This document shows, one piece after another, positions 29,663-38,205 of a stretch of 41,204 nucleotides of DNA (positions within the stretch are counted from its first letter, which is position 1; every line of letters begins with the position of its first letter). The position numbers and the translations under genes are program-made. This DNA is from a virus, in IMG/VR virus record IMGVR_UViG_3300014497_000279, positions 1-41,204 of that record; one strand, 5' to 3'. Under the pieces are notes generated by a model that saw only the letters and a program-made list of their open reading frames with translations, did not search any database and was not told the DNA's origin.

Positions 29663-32600
29663 ATGCAGGCAAGGAAAAACACCCTGATCGATATCGGGGC
29701 GGGCGCGCTTCCGTCGGTGACGCCGCCGGCGCCGCGGCGCGCATCCTGGTTCCCGACGATCTACGTCTCGCCGGACACGCCGCCTGTCGAGGGTGTGACG
29801 CCGGAGCCGGTGGCAGATGGTGTCCTGATCGAATGGGCCGCCGTCGACCAAGCCGGGGTGGTCTACGTCATCGAGCGCGGCCCGACCCAGCAGGGCCCGT
29901 GGACGGAGATCTACCGCACCACCGAAACCCGCTACCTCTACAGCGACGGCAGCGGGCAGACGTGGTTCTTCCGGATCACCGCCTCGGTTCGCGGCAAGCC
30001 GGGGCAGGGTGCGGTGGTGGAAGCCACGCCGGTGCCCACCACCGAGCAGCTGGTCGAGCAGCGCCTGAAGCTGGAAAAGGAGATCGCCGACCGCATCGCG
30101 GCCGATGCCAACGAGGCGGCCGCGCGTGCCCAAGGCATCGCCAAGGTCACCGCCGACCTGGTCACCGAGACGCAGGCCCGTGTGTCGGCCATCGCCCAGG
30201 CCATGGACGCCATCAGCGCCGAGTCTGCGGCGCGCGTTGACGGGCTCTTGAACGAGAAGCTGGCGCGCGAGGCGGCGATCACCGCCGAGCAGCAGACGCG
30301 CCAGAGCGAGGTCGAATCGCTGTCGCGCGCGCTGTCCGAGGTGGCCGCCGGCAGCGGCACCCAGTTCGACAGCAAGCGCATCTGGTACTTCGACCAGACC
30401 GTGGAGGACTGGAGCGGCAACGGCGTACCCACGCTGGTGGACGGCTGGCTGCGGCCGGCCAATGCCGCGGCCAATCCCTACGTGCAGTCGCCGGCGGCGC
30501 TGGCAATCGACGGTGCGGTGTACCGCTACGTGAAGCTGCGCATCCGCAAGGTGGGCACCCCGACGTGGGCCGGCGTGCTGCAGTGGACCACCACCGTCGA
30601 CGGTGCGTGGAACACCGCCAAGCGCCTGGTGATGGACGAGCCGGCGTGGGACAGCGACGGCGTGGCGATCATGGACGCCGCCGACGTTGCGTGGTGGCCG
30701 GCCACCTTGGCGGCGATCCGGTTGCAGCCGGGTACGGCGCAGACCGTATCCAACTACTACCTGATCGACTGGGTGGCCATCGGCCGCCCGACCCCTGGCG
30801 CCAGCGTGGCGCTGGTCCAGGACGAAACTCAGGCCCGGATCACCGCACTGGCGGCCGAGGCCAGCCAGCGCAACACCTTGGCCGTGCAGATGCGCGGCAA
30901 CTACACGGGCAACGACCTGGCCGGGGTAACGCAGGGGTTTGTCGCCGACGAGCGCACTGCCCGCGTGGCGGCCGACAGCGCCCAGGTGTCACGCATCACC
31001 ACCATGGAAGCCCGCATGCCGGCCGGCAGCGGCAAGGTGGCCACCGAGGCCAGTGTCACCAGCGAGGCGCAGGCGCGGGTGAGTGGTGACCAGGCCAACG
31101 CCAGCGATATCACGGCGGTGAAGGCGCAGCTGGACGGAAAAGCCAGCGCGGGAGCGCTGGCGGCGCTGGATACTCGGGTCACCCAGCAGGGCAGTACCTT
31201 GTCCAGCCAAGGTTCGGCGATCACGAGCGTGACCGCTGCACTGCAGAACATAGGTGGTGACAACCTGCTCAACAACAGCAGCTTTGAGCAGCGCACCAGC
31301 GAGACGGCCGCCCCGACTGGGTGGACTACGGCGTTTTCCCAGGCGCTGACCGGCTTGGTGAGCAGCTACGTGGACTCGCCGTTGCCTGGATCGGCCCAGG
31401 CGTGGCGGGTAACCGGCGTCGCCGCCGGCGGTTCGGTGCAGATAATCGGCTTGGCGCCTCGGGTCGGAACCAAGGCCGTGCCCGGGCAGAAGTACACCCT
31501 GAGTGCATTTCTGCGCGGTACTGAGGCCAATGCCACGGCGCTGCTGATCGTGTGGTTCTACAGCAGCGCGGGTGTCGCTCTGTCCACCAACGTCAGCCAA
31601 GCGTTCAACCTGAGCGCTACCGAGTGGCGCCGCTTCACCTATACCCCGACGGTGGTGGCCCCGGCAGGGGCGGCGGAGGTGCGGGTCCAGCTGCGGCTAC
31701 AGACGTCCACCGCCGGCACCTATTCCTTCGAGGCGGACAACGCTCAGCTGCAGCAGGGTGAGGCTGCCACGCAGTGGATGCCCAGCATCAGCGAGACGGC
31801 CGCCACGGTCGCCGCAAACGCCGCAGCCACGAGTTTGCTGGACGGGAAGGTGACCCTCATCGGGGAAACCGTCACCGCGCAAGGCCAGGCGCTCACGTCG
31901 GTCACCGCCCAGCTGCAGAACATCGGCGGCGACAACCTGCTGCCGAACAGTTCGCTGGAAGAGCGAACGTCCGACGGTGCGGTGCCCATGCGGTACGTCA
32001 CCAGCTCCAGCGGAACGTTCACCGTCACCTACGTGGATTCGCCGTTGCCTGGTTCGACCAAGGCGCTGCGCATGTTCCGCGCGGGCGCCGATGGTGGTGC
32101 CTACCTGGGGATCGAGCTGCAGGCGGTGGATCGGCCGAAGGTGATCCCGGGGAAAAAGTACGTCAGCACGGTGTACGCGCGCGGCACCGCCGGCCAGCGT
32201 ATGGATGGGTATATCCAGTTCCTTACGGCCACCGGGGCGAGCAACGGGACGATCCAGGTGCAGTTCGCCGTTACCGCAGACTTCCAGCGCTACGTGCTGG
32301 TCAGCCCGTACGCGGCACCGGCCGGTTCGGTGGCGGCGCGTGCCATCTGGCGGGCTCACAATTCCGGGACGCCGGGTGACCTGGATCTGACGATTGACAA
32401 CCTGCAGTTCCAAGAAGGCGAGGTGCCCACGGCATGGATGCCGAGTGGCAGCGAGCTGGTTGCTGCCGGCGCGGCGAACGCCTCGGCGACCACTGCGCTG
32501 ACCAGCCGGGTAACCGCGGCAGAAGGGTCCCTGATCTCGCTGGGGCAGTCGGTGACGAGCGTAAGCGCCACGTTAAGTGGGCTTCGCACGGTGGGCGACA

Positions 32601-34588
32601 ACATGCTGCCCAACAGCGACTTTGCCGACGGTGCCGTGTGGTGGCAGGTAGGCGGAGCACCGCTTCCGGTGTGGAGCGGGACGAACGGTGATGGCAAGGC
32701 GGGGTTCCTGCTCGACAAGACCAGCACGGCTACTAACCCGTCACTGGCGGCGAACACCGCTCAGTGGTTCCCCAGTCGGGGGATCCGGCGCTATCGGGCG
32801 GTCGTGCGCGCGCGCGGCGTATCGGGCGCCATGAACCTGATGATGCGGCTGGAGCGCAGGAATCGCGAAACGGGGGCGACCAGCAACAACGACAAGACGA
32901 TGACCCTCACGACCAGTTTCGCCAGCTACACGGTGGACTTCGATGCGGTCGACGCCACGGTGGGCTCCGTCCGGCTGTGGGCGTATTGCTGGCCCAACGT
33001 GGCAGCCATCCGCATCGACCGTGTAGAGCTGTACGACGTCACCGACCAGCTCAGCGGGGAAGCCAACGCATCCGGCCTGTCGTCGTTGACGGCGACGGTT
33101 ACCCAGCAAGGTGGGCTCATCACCGCGCAGGGAACCCGGATCGACAGCGTGCAGGCGCAGGTCGATGGGAAGGCCAGCGCTCAGGCGCTGCTGCAGTTGG
33201 ACGCCAAGGTGACGGCTAACGTGCCCGGCGGCGGCAACTTGCTGGTGAACAGCACTTTCGCGTCAGACATTGAGGGGTGGGCATGGGCGTGGAACCCCGG
33301 CGGATGGAATGCGGAGCGGGACATCGCCGGTCAAGGTTGGGCGCCGCGTGGTGGCCACAACGTCGGCATGCTCCGGAACGGCGTGATCGGGCAGGGCAAT
33401 TATGGCGTCTTGTACATCAAGAACCCTCTCCCCTGCACGGCGGGGAAGCGGTACATGTTCTCTGCGCGCCTGGCAGGCCATCGCAGTATTTATGCCGTTG
33501 GCCTGCGGTTTTTCGATGGTGCCGGGGCAAACATCCTCGAAGTGCGATCGGCTTGGACTGATTCGGCTGTGGTGGGCAACAACGGGGGCTGGGCGTTGGG
33601 CAATTGGATTCACGCAGTAACGGCTGCGGTTGCTCCGGGGAACGCCGTCACGATGGACTGCGGCGTGTGGGGCGACGGACGTGGGGAGGCGGACCCATAT
33701 GTGTGGATGACGCAGCCGATGCTGGAGCAGGTGGCGGCTGACAAGACCGTCCCGTCTCCTTGGTCGCCTGGTGGAAGTGAGAGCTTTGCGTCCGCCTCGC
33801 TGTTCACCGACGTCAATGGGGTAATCGGCGGCTTAGAGACGAAGAACAACGGCGTCAGGACCGAGTTCAATATTCGGTCTGATGTCCTTCGGGTGCTGGC
33901 GCCAAATGGCGCTGACGGCATGGAGTGGCAGAACGGTTACCTGCGCGTGTACAGGGGGAACTCGCAGCGCATCATCGGCAATGGGTTCGGCGTGCCCGGC
34001 GAAGGCTTGGTGGACTACTTCGGGCCCAATGTGGGCGCCGCGGCGGCCAGCAAGGCCAACGCGACGATGTGGATGGACGACGGGGGAAATGCCTACTGGG
34101 GTGGTTCACTCGCGGCCGGTGTGTTGCGCAACGCGGTTCAGACCACGACCACGATCACGGTGGGTACGTCGGTCACCACCGGGCTCTTCAGTACCAACGG
34201 CCGCAACAAGGCTGTGACCATCGGCTTCTCGCGCCGGCACAGCCGGATCAAGACTGCCTTGGGGTCACAGGGCTTCGTTGCGGGTGCTGGCGCCAACGGG
34301 GCAACCATCAACGTCTACCGGACCCTCAACGGTCAGGGGGAAGTGTTGTGGCAGCAGTTCGCGGTCGGCGGCAGCGTCGAGATTCTCAACGAGTTCGACG
34401 GCCCCGACCGGGCCACCTCGACCTGGGGCGGGTCGATCTCCATCAACGACCCCGCCGATGGGTCCACCCAGCGATCGTACCGCGCCGAGGTGGTGGGCTT
34501 CACCGAGCAGACCGTGACCCACCAGTCTGGTTCGTTCGACCAGCAGACGATCACGCAGAGCCTTTCGCTTGTGTCGATTGAGCAGTAA
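29663..34588 (+). CDS. Tail-tip/host-specificity protein with repeated carbohydrate-binding-like modules
   Basis: The 1641-residue protein follows the tape measure directly. An FN3-like region (about 35-115), coiled coil (125-235) and a beta-sandwich domain (about 240-380) lead to a second helical region. Then four beta-sandwich modules start at about 530, 752, 973 and 1190, each opening with a N-L-L-x-N-S-S/T-F-type motif and mostly ending in WMPS or WSPG, resembling CBM_4_9 domains. A C-terminal domain of about 250 residues has Gly-rich strands. It lacks the large N-terminal hub of lambda J, whose role may be filled by the two upstream proteins. It is the likely receptor binder. Confidence 0.8.
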   Translation: MQARKNTLIDIGAGALPSVTPPAPRRASWFPTIYVSPDTPPVEGVTPEPVADGVLIEWAAVDQAGVVYVIERGPTQQGPWTEIYRTTETRYLYSDGSGQTWFFRITASVRGKPGQGAVVEATPVPTTEQLVEQRLKLEKEIADRIAADANEAAARAQGIAKVTADLVTETQARVSAIAQAMDAISAESAARVDGLLNEKLAREAAITAEQQTRQSEVESLSRALSEVAAGSGTQFDSKRIWYFDQTVEDWSGNGVPTLVDGWLRPANAAANPYVQSPAALAIDGAVYRYVKLRIRKVGTPTWAGVLQWTTTVDGAWNTAKRLVMDEPAWDSDGVAIMDAADVAWWPATLAAIRLQPGTAQTVSNYYLIDWVAIGRPTPGASVALVQDETQARITALAAEASQRNTLAVQMRGNYTGNDLAGVTQGFVADERTARVAADSAQVSRITTMEARMPAGSGKVATEASVTSEAQARVSGDQANASDITAVKAQLDGKASAGALAALDTRVTQQGSTLSSQGSAITSVTAALQNIGGDNLLNNSSFEQRTSETAAPTGWTTAFSQALTGLVSSYVDSPLPGSAQAWRVTGVAAGGSVQIIGLAPRVGTKAVPGQKYTLSAFLRGTEANATALLIVWFYSSAGVALSTNVSQAFNLSATEWRRFTYTPTVVAPAGAAEVRVQLRLQTSTAGTYSFEADNAQLQQGEAATQWMPSISETAATVAANAAATSLLDGKVTLIGETVTAQGQALTSVTAQLQNIGGDNLLPNSSLEERTSDGAVPMRYVTSSSGTFTVTYVDSPLPGSTKALRMFRAGADGGAYLGIELQAVDRPKVIPGKKYVSTVYARGTAGQRMDGYIQFLTATGASNGTIQVQFAVTADFQRYVLVSPYAAPAGSVAARAIWRAHNSGTPGDLDLTIDNLQFQEGEVPTAWMPSGSELVAAGAANASATTALTSRVTAAEGSLISLGQSVTSVSATLSGLRTVGDNMLPNSDFADGAVWWQVGGAPLPVWSGTNGDGKAGFLLDKTSTATNPSLAANTAQWFPSRGIRRYRAVVRARGVSGAMNLMMRLERRNRETGATSNNDKTMTLTTSFASYTVDFDAVDATVGSVRLWAYCWPNVAAIRIDRVELYDVTDQLSGEANASGLSSLTATVTQQGGLITAQGTRIDSVQAQVDGKASAQALLQLDAKVTANVPGGGNLLVNSTFASDIEGWAWAWNPGGWNAERDIAGQGWAPRGGHNVGMLRNGVIGQGNYGVLYIKNPLPCTAGKRYMFSARLAGHRSIYAVGLRFFDGAGANILEVRSAWTDSAVVGNNGGWALGNWIHAVTAAVAPGNAVTMDCGVWGDGRGEADPYVWMTQPMLEQVAADKTVPSPWSPGGSESFASASLFTDVNGVIGGLETKNNGVRTEFNIRSDVLRVLAPNGADGMEWQNGYLRVYRGNSQRIIGNGFGVPGEGLVDYFGPNVGAAAASKANATMWMDDGGNAYWGGSLAAGVLRNAVQTTTTITVGTSVTTGLFSTNGRNKAVTIGFSRRHSRIKTALGSQGFVAGAGANGATINVYRTLNGQGEVLWQQFAVGGSVEILNEFDGPDRATSTWGGSISINDPADGSTQRSYRAEVVGFTEQTVTHQSGSFDQQTITQSLSLVSIEQ
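31241..32460 (+). repeat. Duplicated module in tail-tip gene
   Basis: Two about 540-base modules (31241-31785 and 31913-32448) share CTGCAGAACAT-GG-GGCGACAACCTGCT-like starts, the block TACGTGGA-TCGCCGTTGCCTGG, and WMPS-coding ends. The DNA-level similarity points to a fairly recent duplication within the gene. Confidence 0.75.
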
Positions 34589-34639
34589 CCGCTGACGCGG
34601 CGGCCAGCGATCTTGCCGCCGCACACCTGGAGATACCAC

Positions 34640-34834
34640 ATGGAATTTCGCGCCAAACTCAACATGGAAATGAAGACTGCCGACCAGCCCGGCGTGGTCA
34701 CGCTCAGCTTTGTGCCGGTCACCACCGGTGTGCCGCAAATCAGCATGACGGTGCCGCCGGCCGATGCAGCAGACCTGGTGGTGGGCAAGGTCTACAAGTT
34801 CACCGCGGTGGAAGATCCTGATCCGCAGGTGTGA
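34640..34834 (+). CDS. Small hypothetical protein after tail-tip gene, 64 residues
   Basis: The start at 34640 follows a GGAGAT site; an upstream TTG is less likely. The product (MEFRAKLNMEMKTADQPGVV) is beta-rich and ends VYKFTAVEDPDPQV. A short beta-protein after the tip gene may be a tail accessory or fibre-associated protein. It is the last gene of the rightward late operon and overlaps the convergent gene by 35 bases. Confidence 0.6.
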   Translation: MEFRAKLNMEMKTADQPGVVTLSFVPVTTGVPQISMTVPPADAADLVVGKVYKFTAVEDPDPQV

Positions 34835-35108
34835 CTAGAGATCGGTCCGCCGCATCGAGTGGAAAGCCATGGGGGAACCGCGTTAAGAACTCAAGGAATC
34901 TGGCACCGGACACTGCCTGCCTATTGCCGCATTTTGGGCAGGCCAAGACCGCGCCGCTCTCGCCAATGTTGTGGAGCTCGGGACGACTTCGAGCGGTGAA
35001 CATCCGCTGGCAGGCGTTGCATTGCGCCCTAACCAGATCCACTTCGACGCCACCTAAGCATGGCTGAAGCTTGACTTCCAGGAGGTAAAACATGCCGGTA
35101 TCAGGCAT
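34800..35108 (-). CDS. Zinc-ribbon protein, 102 residues
   Basis: The start at 35108 follows AGAGGAAG. MPDTGMFYLLEVKLQPCLGG leads to a CNAC pair near residue 30 and a CPKC pair near residue 57, a plain zinc ribbon similar in layout to phage Com-type proteins. It runs against the late operon and overlaps its last gene by 35 bases, so it is probably an independently expressed conversion gene. Target unknown. Confidence 0.6.
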   Translation of the reverse strand: MPDTGMFYLLEVKLQPCLGGVEVDLVRAQCNACQRMFTARSRPELHNIGESGAVLACPKCGNRQAVSGARFLEFLTRFPHGFPLDAADRSLVTPADQDLPPR

Positions 35109-35260
35109 CTGAGCTTCCTCTGCATTTGGCTCAACATGGCCCTATGCTGGGTCGCGTGCGTGTTTGCCATATCCACGGGGGCCTGGCGCGCCTTCAAGGT
35201 GCGCCTCTTGGTGTTCCCGTAGTGTGAGCAACGATTGCAGGATGCGCAATACAGTTTGGA

Positions 35261-35282
35261 GGGGCTGCATGAATGCAGCCCC
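35261..35282. terminator. Perfect hairpin between accessory genes
   Basis: GGGGCTGCA (35261-35269), loop TGAA, TGCAGCCCC (35274-35282), a stable 9-bp stem without a clear T run. It lies just downstream of the DUF892 gene on the minus strand and may end that transcript. Confidence 0.5.
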
Positions 35283-35293
35283 ATTCGCTGCGC

Positions 35294-35791
35294 TTATGCG
35301 GCCTTCGATGCCTTTTCGTTGCCGCCGCCCTCTGCGATCAACGTCAGCTTGTCGTCAGTTGCCTTTTCCTCGGCCAGCGTCTCCAGCAGCAACGGCAGCG
35401 CAGCCTTGTAGCCCAACTGCTTTGCCATGGCAGCAACAGTGCCGTAGGACGCGATCTCGTAATGCTCCACTTTCTGTGCGCCGCCGATCAGCGCAGCATC
35501 AAGCACAGGGCCTTTTTCGATGCTGTCGATGGCTTCCTTGCTCTCTTCCACCAGGCCTTCCATCGCGGCGCATTTAATGCGCTTGAGGCGAATGCCGAGC
35601 AGCTCGACCACCTGGTCGATACGCTCGATTTGCCCTTGAGTTTCTTCAAGGTGCAGCTCGAATGCAGCAGACAGCTTGGGGTTCGTCGCCGCGCGTGCGA
35701 GCCGGGGCAGCGCCTTGGCCATCTGCTTTTCAGCGCTGTAGAGATCAGAGAGTTCGTGGATGAACAGGTCTTCTGCAGTCTTGATCGTCAT
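35294..35791 (-). CDS. DUF892/YciF-like ferritin-fold protein
   Basis: The start at 35791 follows GAGGAAG. The 165-residue product (MTIKTAEDLFIHELSDLYSA) has the YciE/YciF pattern: DLFIHELSDLYSAEKQM near residues 8-24, FELHLEETQGQIERIDQV near 45-62 and QKVEHYEIASYG near 106-117. These carry the Glu/His residues expected for a di-iron four-helix bundle. These proteins are linked to stress tolerance. It is an accessory gene of the prophage, not a structural one. Confidence 0.85.
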   Translation of the reverse strand: MTIKTAEDLFIHELSDLYSAEKQMAKALPRLARAATNPKLSAAFELHLEETQGQIERIDQVVELLGIRLKRIKCAAMEGLVEESKEAIDSIEKGPVLDAALIGGAQKVEHYEIASYGTVAAMAKQLGYKAALPLLLETLAEEKATDDKLTLIAEGGGNEKASKAA

Positions 35792-35903
35792 ATCGGGTCT
35801 TCCTCGGTTGATCTGAAACACCAAGGTAGTCTCGTGGTCGTTAGTTCAACGCGCTTTGTTGTGAACGGTCTCTAGACATTACCCGCCGAGTGGCGTTGCA
35901 GCG

Positions 35904-36569
35904 TTAGGCCACGGGAAGTGGCAATTCCTCGTGGTTGTTCCGCGGGGTGTTCACCGCCCGGCTGACGCGGTAGGCCTCCATCGCCGGCGGCTCGCTGGCC
36001 AGCAGCATCGCCATGGCATCGTCAGGCGATGCCGCAATCCATTCCTCGGCCTGGCCGGGTGCAAGCCACACCGGCATGCGGTCGTGGATATCGGCCGACA
36101 CGCCGCTGCTGTCGCCGGTGATCACGCCGAAGGTGCCCAGGTTGTCCGGGTCGAGTAGGGGGCTGGTGTCTTCCCAGAGGCCGGCCGCCCAGAGCGGCCC
36201 GGCAGCGTGGATGAACCACGGGTCCTTCTTCCCGTCCTCGGGATTGACCGACCATTCGTAGTACCCGGCCATGGGGATCAGGCACCGGTGCTTCTTGAAG
36301 GCCGAGCGGAACGCAGGCTTCGTGGCCACCGTCTCGATACGGGCGTTGATGGTCGAGCCCTGCAGCTTCTTCGCCTTCGCCCAGAAGGGCAGCAGGCCCC
36401 AGGCCAGCCGCTGCACCTGCAAGCCGTCGCCCCGGTCCAGCACCACGGCCGCGTGCTGAGTCGGCGCCAGGTTGTAGCTGGCCGGCATGGACAGAAGGTC
36501 GCCCACCAGCTGGGGGAAGCCCAGGCTGGCGGCGTCTCGGATCGGGGTCTGGACGAATCGACCGCACAT
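35904..36569 (-). CDS. yedK: YedK/HMCES-family abasic-site protein (SRAP)
   Basis: This 221-residue protein has the full SRAP active set: Cys2 in MCGRF, Asn75 in INARIET, Glu105 in YYEW and His162 in IHDRMP. It forms a covalent bond with abasic sites in single-stranded DNA. Family length is about 220, so it is complete. It may protect replicating phage or host DNA. A degraded N-terminal copy of the same kind lies at 38840-38930. It is divergent from the gene at 36666 across two palindromes. Confidence 0.92.
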   Translation of the reverse strand: MCGRFVQTPIRDAASLGFPQLVGDLLSMPASYNLAPTQHAAVVLDRGDGLQVQRLAWGLLPFWAKAKKLQGSTINARIETVATKPAFRSAFKKHRCLIPMAGYYEWSVNPEDGKKDPWFIHAAGPLWAAGLWEDTSPLLDPDNLGTFGVITGDSSGVSADIHDRMPVWLAPGQAEEWIAASPDDAMAMLLASEPPAMEAYRVSRAVNTPRNNHEELPLPVA

Positions 36570-36616
36570 ACTGTGACCTCGAGCGTATTTAGGGTGGGAG
36601 CGTTCGCGCCACTTTT

Positions 36617-36648
36617 ACGCTGTCAGCGTGAGTATCTGGTGCCCAGAT
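36617..36648. promoter_or_regulatory. Two adjacent palindromes in divergent intergenic region
   Basis: ACGCTG-T-CAGCGT (36617-36629) and ATCTGG-TGC-CCAGAT (36634-36648) are both perfect. They lie between the divergent yedK and the gene at 36666 and are candidate operators. They do not match the LexA box I know. Confidence 0.45.
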
Positions 36649-36665
36649 AGTGAAGGAATGCCGCC

Positions 36666-37058
36666 ATGACCCCGGGTGCCGTGCGAATTCTTGATCACTG
36701 GGCAGCAACGCCCGGCTTCCGAGATCTCACCGTTCGGGAGGCAGCGGTGAAGCTGCAGGAGGTGCTGCCCCACTATCCCCATCCTGATGATCAGCCGGTT
36801 GCGATCTGCGTCAACGGCTACCGGTGGTTCACCGAAGAGATGGAGGCCGTCGCAGATGCGATCTACCGAGCGTCCCGACGCCCGCATCTGCTGGACGGAA
36901 CGCTGTCCGGCTCCGACTGGAACTCGGACCGCAACGCGGACGGCCTATGGTCTTTGCCGAACCGCTGCACCCTCCGTCCCCAAGGTGATGCTTCGCGGAA
37001 CGGGGTGCAGCCGAACGAGCGACCGGCGGGGCCGTGCATCAACCTCCTGGCAGGGTAA
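36666..37058 (+). CDS. Hypothetical accessory protein, 130 residues
   Basis: A GAAGGAA site precedes MTPGAVRILDHWAATPGFRD. The N-terminal 75 residues are helical and charged (TVREAAVKLQEVLPHYP ... EEMEAVADAIYRASRR). The C-terminal 55 look disordered, with repeated Asn/Asp and Pro. It is divergent from yedK. Function unknown. Confidence 0.6.
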   Translation: MTPGAVRILDHWAATPGFRDLTVREAAVKLQEVLPHYPHPDDQPVAICVNGYRWFTEEMEAVADAIYRASRRPHLLDGTLSGSDWNSDRNADGLWSLPNRCTLRPQGDASRNGVQPNERPAGPCINLLAG

Positions 37059-37136
37059 TTTCCGCCAGTCGCGGAATCTGAGATGCCCCTCCGTATCCTG
37101 CCCAGCATGCGCCCGCCCTGCGACCAAACCGGATTC

Positions 37137-37526
37137 ATGACCGCCCTCCGCCCACAGGGCTGGGTGCACTTCGGTGAGCATTGGGGACTTTGGTGGGGAA
37201 ACCGCCAGGTTGCCAGCGTGCAGCCAGATGCCAATGGCATCTTGGTGATCCTTTCGTGTCGGAAGCTGTGGCAGGACAAGCGGGTCCGGGCGGCAAGCGT
37301 AAGCCAAGGCAAGCGCTATGCCGAGCGGTGGTGCGCGGCCCGGGTCTTGGAAGGTGTGCCGCTGCGCCAGGCCGTGCAGCAGCTGACGGCTAAGGATGAA
37401 GAGCCCGCGCAGCCCAACCGCTCGGGAATCCAGCTGCAGCAGGAACGACGTTTGAGCGAAGCGCTGAAGCTGGGCTCATGGCCGGCCGCGCCAGAGTTCA
37501 ACGGCTACGGCGGACCGCCTCGGTGA
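37137..37526 (+). CDS. Hypothetical accessory protein, 129 residues
   Basis: MTALRPQGWVHFGEHWGLWW begins a beta-rich N-terminal domain (about 1-55). A helical basic part (RYAERWCAARVLEGVPLRQA) and a low-complexity C-terminus follow. An upstream in-frame ATG at 37083 adds 18 unlikely residues. A TTCCGC-CAGTC-GCGGAA palindrome (37060-37076) lies upstream and may be an operator. No clear ribosome binding site for either start. Function unknown. Confidence 0.55.
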   Translation: MTALRPQGWVHFGEHWGLWWGNRQVASVQPDANGILVILSCRKLWQDKRVRAASVSQGKRYAERWCAARVLEGVPLRQAVQQLTAKDEEPAQPNRSGIQLQQERRLSEALKLGSWPAAPEFNGYGGPPR

Positions 37527-37788
37527 TTTGTTCCCTGATGATCCCTAGACCCTGATGGAGGGCCGCTTGATACATCGGCTCTGGCACGTCCCCCACAAGC
37601 TGGGTGGTGGAGAGCGCCTGGTCGGTGATGCGGTCCAGGGTGTGAAGGATGACGTTAGGTGATGGATGGGTGGCGATCAGCAATCGGAGGCCATATTCCA
37701 GCGCTTTCACGTGCCCCATAAGTGCCTGCATCTGGCTTTCAAGATGGTCGAGCCGATCGTCGGCGAGTGCTGCTGCTTTACGGTCCAT
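37498..37788 (-). CDS. Hypothetical helical protein, 96 residues
   Basis: An AAGGAG site precedes MDRKAAALADDRLDHLESQM. The protein is mostly helical with a coiled-coil-like first half. It overlaps the convergent gene by 29 bases. Function unknown; its position suggests a lysogenic accessory role. Confidence 0.6.
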   Translation of the reverse strand: MDRKAAALADDRLDHLESQMQALMGHVKALEYGLRLLIATHPSPNVILHTLDRITDQALSTTQLVGDVPEPMYQAALHQGLGIIREQITEAVRRSR

Positions 37789-37897
37789 GACAGCTCCTTG
37801 TGGGATGTATCAGGCTACCAGCAGCTGCTGCGTAGGCCGAGTAGGCGTGGCGCATTCGGCCGCTTCCGTCTTCGCAGAGGTAGCCCGGCAAGGACGA

Positions 37898-38062
37898 TCA
37901 CGGCTTTCGCGGACGCTCGTAGTCTTCAGGGTGAGCTGTCTCTTCCTGCTCTGGCATGTCCTTGTCTTTCCATTTAGCGTTATCGTTCCGCAGCTTGTCT
38001 GGCGTATGTGCCTTGTCCTGATCGTCCACGTCGGTCGTTGGATTGAACGGTAGCTTGCTCAT
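37898..38062 (-). CDS. Very small charged protein, 54 residues
   Basis: Translated by eye from the minus strand: MSKLPFNPTTDVDDQDKAHT continues with a highly charged Asp/Lys/Glu-rich stretch to a final RPRKP. An AAGGAGT ribosome binding site lies 8 bases before the ATG. It is probably disordered. It lies in a gap between larger genes and would be missed by a 60-residue cut-off. Function unknown. Confidence 0.6.
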   Translation of the reverse strand: MSKLPFNPTTDVDDQDKAHTPDKLRNDNAKWKDKDMPEQEETAHPEDYERPRKP

Positions 38063-38205
38063 AGTCGTCGACTCCTTACAGGGACTTCAGGGTAGCGCCC
38101 AGGCTGTGAGCGCGGCGAGGATTGAGGCGGCCGGGGGCGGCATGGGATCCCTAGACAGCTGCCAAGATCCTGTTCATAGTGGCGATACACCCATCGGGCG
38201 CAGCG

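Noticed and set aside
35054-35284. 76-residue minus-strand frame with a CASC motif upstream of the zinc-ribbon gene
   Set aside because: It begins inside a hairpin, lacks a ribosome binding site and overlaps the zinc-ribbon start; the single cysteine cluster is not enough support.
36570-36665. LexA box upstream of yedK
   Set aside because: I looked for the enteric LexA and Xanthomonas-type LexA patterns and saw neither; only unrelated palindromes are present.
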